64,000 nucleotides of DNA, from the NCBI GenBank assembly GCA_016870775.1, contig VGAK01000006.1, forward strand, positions 22,829 to 86,828, given 5' to 3'. Of the stretch, positions 1 through 8,164 are shown in pieces. A model generated the notes under the pieces. It made no database searches. It saw only the letters and a program-made list of their open reading frames with translations, and was not told where the DNA came from. Position 1 is the stretch's first letter; each line of letters starts with the position of its first letter. Position numbers and translations under genes: made by a program. The stretch comes from Actinomycetota bacterium. GTDB taxonomy: Bacteria; Actinomycetota; Acidimicrobiia; Acidimicrobiales; Ilumatobacteraceae.

Positions 1-960
1 CTCGATGTGCGCGGCCACGACCGGGGCCGGCGCACCGGACCCCACGATCACGTCTCCCCGCCCGACATCGACCTGATCGGCGAGTTCGACAGCGATCGCA
101 TCGCCGGGGACCGCCAGATCGGCGGGGGACCCGGCAACCCTCACACTCGTGACGGCAGTCGTGATTCCCTTCGACTGGACGACGACTTGGTCACCCACCC
201 GGATCGCTCCACCGTGGAGCGTGCCCGCGAATCCCCGGTAGTCACTCCCGCCGTGGACCCGATTCACCCACTGAACGGGAAGGACGGCCGCGGAACTCTC
301 GTCGGCCCGGATGTCGAGGGTCTCGAGGAGACCGAGCACGGTCGGCCCCTCGTACCACGGCGTGTTCGGCGAGGACTCCACCACGTTGTCGCCGTTCGAT
401 GCACTCACGGGAATCGGCCGGAGCGGAACGCGGGACCCGATCGACTCGAGGATCGCCCCGACGTCGGTGACGATCGCATCGAACACATCCTCGCGCCACT
501 CAACCAGATCCATCTTGTTCACGGCGAGCACCAGGTGCGACACGCGCAGGAGAGCAGCGATCGAGACATGCCTGCGGGTCTGTTCGACCACCCCGTGACG
601 GGCATCCACCAGGACGATCGCCACGTCGCTGACCGAAGCCCCGGTCACCATGTTGCGCGTGAACTGGACGTGCCCCGGGGTGTCGGCGAGAACGAACGAC
701 CGATTGGGAGTGGCGAAGTAGCGGTACGCAACGTCGATGGTGATCCCCTGCTCGCGCTCGGCGCGGAGACCGTCGGTCAGGAGCGCGAGATTGAACGATC
801 CGTCGCCGTACTTCTTGCTCGCACGCCCGATCGCGGACAACTGGTCCTCGAAGATCCCCTTGGAATCGTGGAGCAACCTGCCGATGAGCGTGCTCTTGCC
901 GTCGTCGACGGAGCCGATCGTGGCGATCCTGATCTGGGTGTTCGAGGCGGTCGCCACCAT
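1..960 (-). CDS. cysN: Sulfate adenylyltransferase large (GTPase) subunit CysN, 3' end cut by window
   Basis: CysN is the regulatory GTPase of ATP sulfurylase; GTP hydrolysis drives formation of adenylylsulfate (APS) from sulfate and ATP by CysD in the cytoplasm. My own translation of the minus strand shows a translation-factor-type G domain: P-loop GSVDDGKST at residues 16-24, DTPGH near 95 and NKMDL near 150, followed by the start of the beta-barrel domain. The frame stays open to base 1, so 320 residues are present and the C-terminus is missing; whether a CysC kinase domain follows cannot be seen. The ATG shares one base with the cysD stop (TGATG), so it is translationally coupled. This gene is absent from the ORF track because it lacks a stop inside the window; the long plus-strand ORF here is its shadow. 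Confidence 0.95.
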   Translation of the reverse strand, partial: MVATASNTQIRIATIGSVDDGKSTLIGRLLHDSKGIFEDQLSAIGRASKKYGDGSFNLALLTDGLRAEREQGITIDVAYRYFATPNRSFVLADTPGHVQFTRNMVTGASVSDVAIVLVDARHGVVEQTRRHVSIAALLRVSHLVLAVNKMDLVEWREDVFDAIVTDVGAILESIGSRVPLRPIPVSASNGDNVVESSPNTPWYEGPTVLGLLETLDIRADESSAAVLPVQWVNRVHGGSDYRGFAGTLHGGAIRVGDQVVVQSKGITTAVTSVRVAGSPADLAVPGDAIAVELADQVDVGRGDVIVGSGAPAPVVAAHIE

Positions 961-1892
961 CAGAAGTAGCCCTCGCGCTTGCGGTCCTCCATCGCCGACT
1001 CGGAGAACTGGTCGTCGGCCCGTGTCGCCCCGCGCTCGGTGATCCGGGAGGCGGCGACCTCGTCGATGATCTCGCGGTGGGTGGTCGCATCGGAGCGCAC
1101 GGCTCCCGTGCAGCTCATGTCGCCCACCGTGCGGTACCTGACGGTCTCCACGCTCACCTTCTCACCGACCTCGGCCACCACCGGTCCCCCGATGGCGAGG
1201 AGCATCCCGCCGCGGTGCACCACCTCGCGCCGGTGGGAGAAGTAGATCGACGGCAACGGCACCTGCTCGCGCTCGATGTACTCCCACACATCGAGCTCGG
1301 TCCAGTTCGAGAGAGGGAACGCGCGGAGGTGCTCACCCTTTGCGATGCGGGGATTGAGGACGTTCCACGGCTCCGGCCTCTGCGCACGGGGCTCCCATGC
1401 CCCGGTGCGGTCGCGGAACGACAGGATGCGCTCCTTGGCGCGCGCCTTGTCCTCGTCTCGACGACCACCACCGAAGGCCGCATCGAACTTGTGCTCCTTG
1501 ATCGCGTCGAGGAGCGTCACCGCCTGCTGCCTGTTCCGGCTCCCCGTCGGGCCCGGGTCGGCGATCCGGCCGTCGTCGATGCTCTTCTGCACCGATGCGA
1601 CCACGAGTTCAAGTCCGAACTCAGAGACGAGCGCGTCGCGGTAGGCGATCACCTCGTCGAAGTTGTGTCCCGTGTCGACGTGCATCACGGGGAACGGCAC
1701 CCGCGCAGGCCGGAACGCCCTCACCGCGAGCCACAGCAGGACTGCGGAATCCTTGCCGCCCGAGAAGAGAAGCACCGGGGAGTCGACCCCCGCGGTCACC
1801 TCTCGGATGATCGAGATCGCCTCGGCCTCGAGGCGATCGAGATGGGAACGCGAGGCGGACACATCCCGGGTGTCATCGGCGAACATCGTCAT
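960..1892 (-). CDS. cysD: Sulfate adenylyltransferase small subunit CysD
   Basis: Catalytic subunit of ATP sulfurylase, partner of CysN; it transfers AMP from ATP to sulfate. The 310-residue product has the PP-loop SGGKDS at residues 44-49 and the typical C-terminal MEDRKREGYF-like end of the family. The track ORF is longer, but the real start is the first ATG of the pair ATGACGATG at 1892, preceded by an AGGAG ribosome site seven bases upstream (AGGAGACCCAACG). Length matches the usual ~300 residues. It lies 29 bases downstream of cysH and overlaps cysN, so cysH-cysD-cysN reads as one assimilatory operon. Confidence 0.95.
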   Translation of the reverse strand: MTMFADDTRDVSASRSHLDRLEAEAISIIREVTAGVDSPVLLFSGGKDSAVLLWLAVRAFRPARVPFPVMHVDTGHNFDEVIAYRDALVSEFGLELVVASVQKSIDDGRIADPGPTGSRNRQQAVTLLDAIKEHKFDAAFGGGRRDEDKARAKERILSFRDRTGAWEPRAQRPEPWNVLNPRIAKGEHLRAFPLSNWTELDVWEYIEREQVPLPSIYFSHRREVVHRGGMLLAIGGPVVAEVGEKVSVETVRYRTVGDMSCTGAVRSDATTHREIIDEVAASRITERGATRADDQFSESAMEDRKREGYF

Positions 1893-1921
1893 CGTTGGGT
1901 CTCCTGTTCTGGGTCTCGGCC

Positions 1922-2614
1922 TCAGGTGTGCAGGCCGCACTCGGTCTTGGCCTGGCCGGACCATCTGCCGGCACGCTTGTCCTCGCCGGGAGCGACGGGA
2001 CGCGTGCAGGGCCAGCATCCGATCGATGGATAGCCCCGGTCGACGAGTGGGTTTCTCGGTAGTTCGTGGATGGTCTCGTACGTGGCCATGTCGTCGTCGG
2101 TGAACCTCGCGAGCGGATTCAACTTGAGGAGGTTCCGCCCCGAGTCGAACGACAGGATCGGCGCATCGGCACGAGTTGGACCATCGACCCTGCGGACTCC
2201 GGTCACCCACAGCACGGCGCCGCGGAGGAGCTCGTTCAACGGTTCGACCTTGCGCACCCGACAACAGGCCTCGGTGTCGGTGCGCCAGAGGTTGTCGGGC
2301 TCGACCCCCGTGGGCGACACGATCCGGAGATTCAGACCGACCGCCGATCGCACTTCACCGACGAACCAATGCGTCTCGGCGAAGAGATACTGCGTGTCGA
2401 TCATCGCGACCTCGATCCCGGGCACCGCAACGGTGGCTGCGTGTGCGAGCACCGCATCCTCGAAACTGCAGGTGACCACCGCGCGACCCTCCGCGAGGGC
2501 TGCGGCACGGGCGATGATGTCTCCGGGCTGGAGCGACTCGAACTCGAGCGAGATCTGGTCGATCTCGTCGCGCCGATGCGCGAGTTCGTCCCTGGTCCAT
2601 GCCGTGACGGCCAC
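1922..2614 (-). CDS. cysH: Assimilatory adenylylsulfate (APS) reductase
   Basis: Reduces activated sulfate to sulfite with thioredoxin-type electrons, the step after CysDN. The sequence carries the two cysteine pairs that ligate a 4Fe-4S cluster in APS-type reductases: CC near residues 117-118 and CWPC near 200-203, plus the C-terminal catalytic ECGLH motif. This points to APS rather than PAPS as substrate; that is inference from the family rule. The track start is GTG 2623, but a TATCGT hexamer (2622-2627) sits exactly seven bases before an in-frame GTG at 2614, so I place a leaderless start there (230 residues). A palindrome at 2631-2658 lies just upstream. Confidence 0.9.
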   Translation of the reverse strand: MAVTAWTRDELAHRRDEIDQISLEFESLQPGDIIARAAALAEGRAVVTCSFEDAVLAHAATVAVPGIEVAMIDTQYLFAETHWFVGEVRSAVGLNLRIVSPTGVEPDNLWRTDTEACCRVRKVEPLNELLRGAVLWVTGVRRVDGPTRADAPILSFDSGRNLLKLNPLARFTDDDMATYETIHELPRNPLVDRGYPSIGCWPCTRPVAPGEDKRAGRWSGQAKTECGLHT

Positions 2615-2621
2615 GGCCGGC

Positions 2622-2627
2622 ACGATA
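2622..2627 (-). promoter_or_regulatory. Leaderless -10 hexamer of cysH operon
   Basis: TATCGT, seven bases before GTG 2614. It fits the TANNNT leaderless pattern seen throughout the window. Confidence 0.6.
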
Positions 2628-2630
2628 GCC

Positions 2631-2658
2631 CAATTCCTGACTATCTCAGTAGGAATTG
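2631..2658. promoter_or_regulatory. Palindromic candidate operator upstream of cysH
   Basis: CAATTCCT and AGGAATTG form a perfect 8-bp inverted repeat with a 12-base spacer. It is unusually AT-rich for this genome and lies immediately upstream of the cysH -10, over the expected -35 region. Position suggests a repressor or activator site responding to sulfur status; the regulator is not in the window. An Rrf2-type regulator is one guess from general resemblance only. Confidence 0.55.
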
Positions 2659-2710
2659 TCGTGAATGAAGAAGTCCAATCAGGACGGGCGAAACGACGCC
2701 TCCGGGCGGC

Positions 2711-3568
2711 TCAGGAGAAGCGGACGAGACCCTGGTCGATGACCTTGCGGTCCCCCACCCAGGTCTCGAAGAGCGCCTCGCCGGCTCCGCTGTTCCACAT
2801 CTTCACGGTGAGAGCGTCGCCCGGGAACACCGGGGAGGCGAACCGACCCTCGATGTGCTTGAACCGGTGGGCGTCTCCCCCGCACAGCGCATTGAGGAGT
2901 GCGCGGCCGGTGAAGCCGTAGGTGCACAACCCGTGCAGGATCGGCTTCGGGAACAGCCCCGCCTTCACGGCGGGGTGGTTCGGGTCCGAATGCAACGGGT
3001 TGCGGTCGCCGTTGAGACGGTAGAGCAGCGCCTGGTCGGGCGTGGTCTGGAACGTGATCTCGTGGTCGGGCGCCGAGGCCGGGGGCTCGTTGGCCGCACC
3101 GCTCGGGCCGCGATCGCCGCCGAATCCTCCGGCGTCACGGATGAACACCGATGACCGCGTCGAGTAGAGCGGCTTGCCCGAGGCATCGGTCGCCTCGGCC
3201 TCGGTCACGATGACGGCGGCCTTGACCTTGTCGTACATCGCCACGACCTTGCCCACCACGGTGGCCGACCCCTCGACGGGGAGCGGTTGGTGCAGGGTGA
3301 TCGCCTGCGATGCGTGCACGAGCTTGGCGAAGTCGAACTCGCCCACATTGCGCATCGGGTTCGAGTTGCCGCCGCCCTGACCCGACCCGAGGACCACCGG
3401 CATCGTCGGGAGGGCCTTTTGCACCACACCCGTCGAGTTCTCGGTGACGTACTCGAGTTGATCCGACCCGACATTGAGACTCACCGCGTACAGCAGCGAG
3501 TCCTTCGATGTCCAAGAGATCTGGTACGGCTCACCGACCGTGCCCACTGCTGCTGGATTGAGTGCCAT
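2711..3568 (-). CDS. MaoC/hydratase-2 family (R)-specific enoyl-CoA hydratase
   Basis: Likely hydrates trans-2-enoyl-CoA to (R)-3-hydroxyacyl-CoA in the cytoplasm. The 285-residue length matches the double hot-dog hydratase-2 type. The N-terminal half is the degenerate hot dog; the C-terminal half holds the hydratase-2 signature YRLNGDRNPLHSDP followed by ILHGLCTYG. The ATG has an AGGGGG ribosome site. The next gene upstream encodes an SDR resembling the dehydrogenase half of peroxisomal multifunctional enzyme 2, 40 bases away on the same strand, so the pair probably supplies consecutive hydration and dehydrogenation steps of a beta-oxidation-like route. Confidence 0.85.
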   Translation of the reverse strand: MALNPAAVGTVGEPYQISWTSKDSLLYAVSLNVGSDQLEYVTENSTGVVQKALPTMPVVLGSGQGGGNSNPMRNVGEFDFAKLVHASQAITLHQPLPVEGSATVVGKVVAMYDKVKAAVIVTEAEATDASGKPLYSTRSSVFIRDAGGFGGDRGPSGAANEPPASAPDHEITFQTTPDQALLYRLNGDRNPLHSDPNHPAVKAGLFPKPILHGLCTYGFTGRALLNALCGGDAHRFKHIEGRFASPVFPGDALTVKMWNSGAGEALFETWVGDRKVIDQGLVRFS

Positions 3569-3608
3569 GTCGTGTTCCCCCTGTTGTTGTTCTGCGTGAT
3601 CGCGTCGG

Positions 3609-4535
3609 TTACTTGGCGAGAGTGCTCTGCGGCCAGCTGCCGTCCTTGCCGTCCATGCCGGCGTTGGCGCGGGCGTTCTTCAGCAGGTCGGCAACGACCG
3701 GGCCGAGCTTGGTCGGGTCGTCGATCGGCGAGGTGCTCGGGCCGCGGTGCCACCCCTCGGCGATGGCGAGGGTCTGCCCGCTCGCCTCGAAGATGCGCCC
3801 GGTCACGTGCGCGGCCTCGGACCCGGCGAGCCAGGTCACGATCGGTGCGATCCAGCGCGGCGAGCGCATCTCGCGCTCCTCGTCGGTCTCGGGGGCGGCA
3901 CCCAGGCCCTCGGTCATGCGGGTCAGTGCGACAGGGGCGACAGCATTCACGGTGACACCGAGACGGGCAAGCTCGAGTGCGGCGATGATCGTGAAGGAGG
4001 CGATGCCGGCCTTGGCGGCGCCGTAGTTGGTCTGACCGAGGTTGCCGTAGATGCCCGACACGGAGGTGGTGTTGATCACGCGTCCGTAGACCTCCTTGCC
4101 GGCCTTGGACTGCTCGCGCCAGTACGCGGCCGCCCAGCGGGTCGGGCCGAAGGTGCCCTTCAGGTGCACCTTGATGACGGCGTCCCACTCCTCCTCGGTC
4201 ATGTTGGTGAGCATGCGGTCGCGGAGGATGCCCGCGTTGTTCACCACGATGTTGATGTCGCCGAAGGTCTCGATGGCGGTGTTGATGAGGCGCTGTGCAC
4301 CCTCCCACGACGAGATGTCATCGCCGTTGGCGACGGCCTCGCCGCCCATGCCCTTGATCTCCTCGACCACCTGCTGGGCCGGCGAGAGGTCGCCACCCGA
4401 TCCGTCGATGCCGCCACCGAGATCGTTCACCACGACCTTGGCGCCCTGGGCGGCGAGGCTGAGCGCGTGCTCGCGCCCGATCCCGCGACCGGCTCCGGTG
4501 ACCACTGCGACCCGACCCTCACACAACTTCGACAC
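3609..4535 (-). CDS. SDR, (R)-3-hydroxyacyl-CoA dehydrogenase-like (MFE-2 type)
   Basis: NAD(P)-dependent short-chain dehydrogenase of 308 residues. It has the cofactor motif TGAGRGIG near residue 14, NNAG and a YGAAKAG active-site Tyr/Lys pair. An extended C-terminus beyond the usual ~250 residues recalls the dehydrogenase domain of 17-beta-HSD4/MFE-2. The track ORF runs to 4964, but the true start is GTG 4535 with AAGGAG seven bases before it; the extension is antisense to the next gene. Adjacency to a hydratase-2 gene supports oxidation of (R)-3-hydroxyacyl-CoA. The exact substrate is unknown. Confidence 0.85.
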   Translation of the reverse strand: MSKLCEGRVAVVTGAGRGIGREHALSLAAQGAKVVVNDLGGGIDGSGGDLSPAQQVVEEIKGMGGEAVANGDDISSWEGAQRLINTAIETFGDINIVVNNAGILRDRMLTNMTEEEWDAVIKVHLKGTFGPTRWAAAYWREQSKAGKEVYGRVINTTSVSGIYGNLGQTNYGAAKAGIASFTIIAALELARLGVTVNAVAPVALTRMTEGLGAAPETDEEREMRSPRWIAPIVTWLAGSEAAHVTGRIFEASGQTLAIAEGWHRGPSTSPIDDPTKLGPVVADLLKNARANAGMDGKDGSWPQSTLAK

Positions 4536-4627
4536 GACTGACTCCTTGGGATGAACGGGTCCTGTCCGGACGCCGACGGACCGATTGTAGGAACCGGCGT
4601 CACAGAACCGCCAAGCCGACTGCGCCG

Positions 4628-4633
4628 TAGCCT
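4628..4633 (+). promoter_or_regulatory. Leaderless -10 hexamer
   Basis: TAGCCT seven bases before GTG 4641; it decides this start over the upstream ATG 4551. Confidence 0.55.
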
Positions 4634-4640
4634 GCCCCGC

Positions 4641-5867
4641 GTGGCGAGAAAGTCGTTGGAGCGAGTGTTGGTCGTGGGGGCGGGTCCCTCGGGGATCGCG
4701 GCCGCGATCGCCCTGCACGGCAAGGGCCACGAGGTGACCGTGGTCGACAAGGCCGTCTTTCCCCGCGACAAATGCTGCGGGGATGGTCTCACCACAAATG
4801 CGCTCCGCCGGCTCGAGGAGCTCGGGTTCGATCCGGCCTCTGTCCCCGATTGGCAGCCGTGCACCGAGGTCGAGATCCGGTCCCCGCGGGGTCGCGTCGT
4901 GGCGGTCCCGCTCCCCGATGTGGGGGTCTTTGCCGCCGTCGCCCCGCGTTCTCAACTCGATCACGCGCTGGTGCGACTGTGCCGCGACAAGGGAATCCGG
5001 GTCGAGGAAGGTCGGGCGTTCGAGTCGATCCTGGTGAACGACGGCTCGCGCGTCGTGGCCCGCATCGAGGGACTCGGCGAGGTCGAGGCCGACTGGATCG
5101 TCGCCGCAGACGGCATGTGGTCGCCGGTGCGACGCTCACTCGGGCTCTCCGAACCCGGTTACCTCGGCGAGTGGCACGCCTTCCGGCAGTATGCCCGCAA
5201 CGTGACGGGCACGGCCGCGCGCACGCTCCATGTCTGGTTCGATCCCGATCTGCTGCCCGGATACGCGTGGTCGTTCCCGCTCCCCGGGGGTCGCGCCAAT
5301 CTCGGATTCGGCATGCCGCGACGCGCCGGCGAGCCGACTCGGGTGATGCGCGAGATCTGGGCCGATCTCCTCGCGCGACCCCACGTCCGCGCCGCGCTCG
5401 GCTCCGATGCCGAGATGGAGGACCGCCACACCGCCTGGCCGATCCCGGCGCGCGTGGACAAGGCGGTGCATTCCTCGGGGCGTGTGCTCTTCGTGGGCGA
5501 TGCGGTCTGTGCCACCGATGTGATGACGGGCGAGGGAATCGGTCAAGCGCTCGAGTCGGGGGCGGCCGCGGCGGCGGCGATCGGCGCGGGCGGCTCACCC
5601 ACCGAGGTGCGTGCACGGCACTCGCGCGAGCTCGGGAGGCTGTTCATCGCCGACCACCGGATGTCGACCGTGCTCGGCAGAATGCTCGGGCGGGTGTCAC
5701 TGGCCGAGACGGCCCTGCGGATCGTCGACACGAACGACTGGACCCGCCGCAATTTTGCCCGCTGGATGTTCGAGGACGAGGCCCGCGCGGTCGCACTCAC
5801 ACCCCGCAGGTGGCACCGCGGCTTCTTCGGCCGGCCCGGTGCGTGGGCGGGCGCATTCGAGCGCTGA
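4641..5867 (+). CDS. Geranylgeranyl reductase family FAD-dependent oxidoreductase
   Basis: Flavoprotein of the geranylgeranyl/menaquinone-reductase type, which hydrogenates isoprenoid double bonds. The N-terminus shows the FAD dinucleotide motif GAGPSGIAAA, then DKCCGDGLT, characteristic of the family, and a second FAD motif FVGDAVCATDVMTGEG near residue 290. I take GTG 4641 (408 residues) rather than ATG 4551: the extra 30 residues look non-homologous and a TAGCCT hexamer sits seven bases before the GTG. Substrate could be the menaquinone side chain, an archaeal-like prenyl lipid or another polyprenol; nothing in the neighbourhood settles this. Confidence 0.8.
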   Translation: MARKSLERVLVVGAGPSGIAAAIALHGKGHEVTVVDKAVFPRDKCCGDGLTTNALRRLEELGFDPASVPDWQPCTEVEIRSPRGRVVAVPLPDVGVFAAVAPRSQLDHALVRLCRDKGIRVEEGRAFESILVNDGSRVVARIEGLGEVEADWIVAADGMWSPVRRSLGLSEPGYLGEWHAFRQYARNVTGTAARTLHVWFDPDLLPGYAWSFPLPGGRANLGFGMPRRAGEPTRVMREIWADLLARPHVRAALGSDAEMEDRHTAWPIPARVDKAVHSSGRVLFVGDAVCATDVMTGEGIGQALESGAAAAAAIGAGGSPTEVRARHSRELGRLFIADHRMSTVLGRMLGRVSLAETALRIVDTNDWTRRNFARWMFEDEARAVALTPRRWHRGFFGRPGAWAGAFER

Positions 5868-5906
5868 CACCCAGACCCGCCTCGGTGGTGTCCGCGCGCA
5901 CGGGTA

Positions 5907-5912
5907 TACGGT
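5907..5912 (+). promoter_or_regulatory. Leaderless -10 hexamer
   Basis: TACGGT (within TATACGGT) seven bases before ATG 5920. Confidence 0.55.
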
Positions 5913-5919
5913 TGGCGTC

Positions 5920-6882
5920 ATGAAGACCCGTCTCACCGAAATGCTCGGAATAGAACTGCCAGTCATGCTCGCCGGAATGGGCGGCGTGTCCTACAGCGAC
6001 CTCGTGATCGCGGTGTCCGAGGCCGGCGGCATCGGCACCTTCGGTGCCGCGCCGATGAGCACCGAGCTGCTCGTGGAGGAGATGGCGCGGGTGCGTGCCG
6101 CGACCAGCAAGCCCTTCGGCGTGGATCTGCTCACTGCCTCGCCGGACTCGGTGGCGCGCAACATCCGCGCCGTCATCGAGGGCGGGGCGAGCATCTACGT
6201 GGCGGGTCTGGGCGTGCCCAGCGAGGTCGTCGACGAACTCCACCGGCACAACATCCTCGTGGGCTCGGTCTGCGGAAAGGTGCGCCACGCGGTCGCCGCC
6301 GTCGAATCGGGCTGCGACTTCGTCGTCGCCCAGGGCACCGAGGCCGGGGGTCACACCGGCCAGATCGCCACGATGGCGCTCGTGCCCCAGGTGGTCGATG
6401 CGGTGAAGGGCAAGGTGCCGGTCGTGGCAGCCGGCGGACTCTTCGACGGGCGCGGTCTCGTCGCATCGCTCGCACTGGGTGCCGAGGGTGTGTGGATGGG
6501 AACACGGTTCATCGCCACGCACGAGGCGCACACCGGTCGCGGCTTCAAGGAGAGGATGCTCGAGACCCCCGAGGACGGCACCGTCATCTCGAAGGGCTAC
6601 ACCGGCAAGACCTGCCGCGTGATCCGCACCGAGTGGACGAACCACTTCGAGCAGCATCCCGAGGAGTTGAAGCCGTTCCCCCAGCAGGTGATGACCGCGA
6701 TGCAGGCCGGCGTGCAGCAACTCGGCACCGGACCCGACGTCGAACTCGACACCAACCGCGCCTTCATGGCCTGCGGGCAGGCGGTCGGCGCGATCGATGC
6801 GATCAAGCCCGCCCGACAGGTGGTCGAGGAGATCATGGACGACGCGCGTCGCACCCTGAAGAGACTCGCCGCGATCTCCTGA
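5920..6882 (+). CDS. Nitronate monooxygenase / 2-nitropropane dioxygenase family protein
   Basis: FMN-dependent TIM-barrel enzyme of 320 residues that oxidises alkyl nitronates or, in some relatives, acts as an enoyl reductase-like flavoprotein. Visible family landmarks are an early PVMLAGMGG, GTEAGGHTG with the catalytic-region histidine, and the phosphate-binding AAGGLFDGRGL. The track ORF starts 309 bases upstream in an overlap with the previous gene; the ATG at 5920 with its TACGGT hexamer is preferred. It stands alone between two genes with their own apparent promoters. Physiological substrate unknown. Confidence 0.85.
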   Translation: MKTRLTEMLGIELPVMLAGMGGVSYSDLVIAVSEAGGIGTFGAAPMSTELLVEEMARVRAATSKPFGVDLLTASPDSVARNIRAVIEGGASIYVAGLGVPSEVVDELHRHNILVGSVCGKVRHAVAAVESGCDFVVAQGTEAGGHTGQIATMALVPQVVDAVKGKVPVVAAGGLFDGRGLVASLALGAEGVWMGTRFIATHEAHTGRGFKERMLETPEDGTVISKGYTGKTCRVIRTEWTNHFEQHPEELKPFPQQVMTAMQAGVQQLGTGPDVELDTNRAFMACGQAVGAIDAIKPARQVVEEIMDDARRTLKRLAAIS

Positions 6883-6919
6883 TCGCCGACCTCATGGTCC
6901 CGGCACCATCGGGCGCATC

Positions 6920-6925
6920 TAGTCT
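6920..6925 (+). promoter_or_regulatory. Leaderless -10 hexamer
   Basis: TAGTCT six bases before GTG 6932. Confidence 0.55.
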
Positions 6926-6931
6926 TCCCGG

Positions 6932-8164
6932 GTGCTCTCCCTGCTGCGGCGCAACCGCGACATCCGGTTGTTGTTCTTCGCCCAGGTGGTGTCGTACCTC
7001 GGTGACTGGTTCACCTTCGTCGCGCTCGCCGGTCTCGTCGAGGATCTGACCGGATCGAGCTTCCTCGTCTCGTTGGTGCTGGTGGCTTTCTCGCTCCCCT
7101 CGTTCCTGATGTCACCGGTTGCCGGCCCCGTCGCCGACCGCTTCGACCGGCGCCGGATCGTCGTCGTCGTCTCGATCGGACAGGCGGCGGGGGCCATGGG
7201 ACTGCTGCTGGTCGGCGAGGGCACGGTGTGGCTCGCCTTCGTGTTCCAGAGCATCATCACCGCGCTCGCCTCCTTCGTCGGCCCCGCCACCGGGGCGGCG
7301 GTGCCGAACCTCGTCGACAACGACGAGGATCTGCGGCGGGCCAACTCGCTTTTCGGGAGCACATGGGGTGTGATGCTCGCCGTCGGAGCGGGACTTGGCG
7401 GGGTCTTCTCCGCGGCGTTCGGCCGCGACGCCGCCTTCATCGCCGACGCCGTGTCGTTCGTGGCAGCCGCCGCACTCATCGCCGGGATACGTCGCCCGAT
7501 GCAGGAGCAGCGCGCGGCAACCGCCACCCGGCGCGTGCGACCGATCGCCGACATGGCAGAGGCCGCCCGGCTCGCGCGCAGCAACAGGGTGATCATGGCG
7601 CTCATGGCGTCGAAGGCCACGTTCGCCGTCGGCGCGGGGATCGTGAGCCAGTTGGCGGTGCTCGCCTCGAGCGCCTTCGATGCCGGCGACGCCGGGCGCG
7701 GCGCGCTGCTGGGAGCGCGCGGGGTCGGGTCCGGACTCGGCCCGATCATCGCGGCGCGGCTCGTGGGTCGCGACATGCCCAAGCTCTTGCGCGTGTGCGG
7801 TCTGGCCGGCCTCGGGTTCTCGGTCGCCTACCTGCTGGCCGGGCTCAGCCCCGCGCTGTGGGTGGCATGCATCTGCGTGGCCTTCGCCCACCTCGGCGGT
7901 GGAGCGCAGTGGACGCTGTCCACGATGGGTCTCCAGATGGAGTCACCCGATGAGTTGCGGGGACGGATCATCGCGGGAGATTTCGCCCTCGTCACGTTGA
8001 TGCTGGGCGTGACCAGCGCTCTCGCCGGAGCCGTCTCGGAGGCGATCGGAGTGCGCCCGACGGTGGTCGTGTTCTCGGTGATGGCCGCGACGGCCTCATG
8101 CACCTATCTCGCGGCGACGTCGCACCTCAGGCGGCGTCTGCGCACCGAACAGCTGCTTCGATGA
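6932..8164 (+). CDS. Major facilitator superfamily transporter
   Basis: Inner-membrane transporter of 410 residues with about twelve hydrophobic segments. The loop between helices 2 and 3 reads GPVADRFDRRR, the MFS motif A, and the overall pattern resembles the enterobactin-exporter/macrolide-efflux (MFS_3) subgroup. Start GTG 6932 is supported by a TAGTCT hexamer six bases upstream. Its 3' end overlaps the convergent gene by 38 bases. Cargo cannot be predicted. Confidence 0.85.
   Translation: MLSLLRRNRDIRLLFFAQVVSYLGDWFTFVALAGLVEDLTGSSFLVSLVLVAFSLPSFLMSPVAGPVADRFDRRRIVVVVSIGQAAGAMGLLLVGEGTVWLAFVFQSIITALASFVGPATGAAVPNLVDNDEDLRRANSLFGSTWGVMLAVGAGLGGVFSAAFGRDAAFIADAVSFVAAAALIAGIRRPMQEQRAATATRRVRPIADMAEAARLARSNRVIMALMASKATFAVGAGIVSQLAVLASSAFDAGDAGRGALLGARGVGSGLGPIIAARLVGRDMPKLLRVCGLAGLGFSVAYLLAGLSPALWVACICVAFAHLGGGAQWTLSTMGLQMESPDELRGRIIAGDFALVTLMLGVTSALAGAVSEAIGVRPTVVVFSVMAATASCTYLAATSHLRRRLRTEQLLR

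Noticed and set aside
4551-4640. N-terminal extension of the geranylgeranyl-reductase-like protein from ATG 4551
   Set aside because: The 30 residues have no family resemblance, and a TAGCCT hexamer points to GTG 4641.
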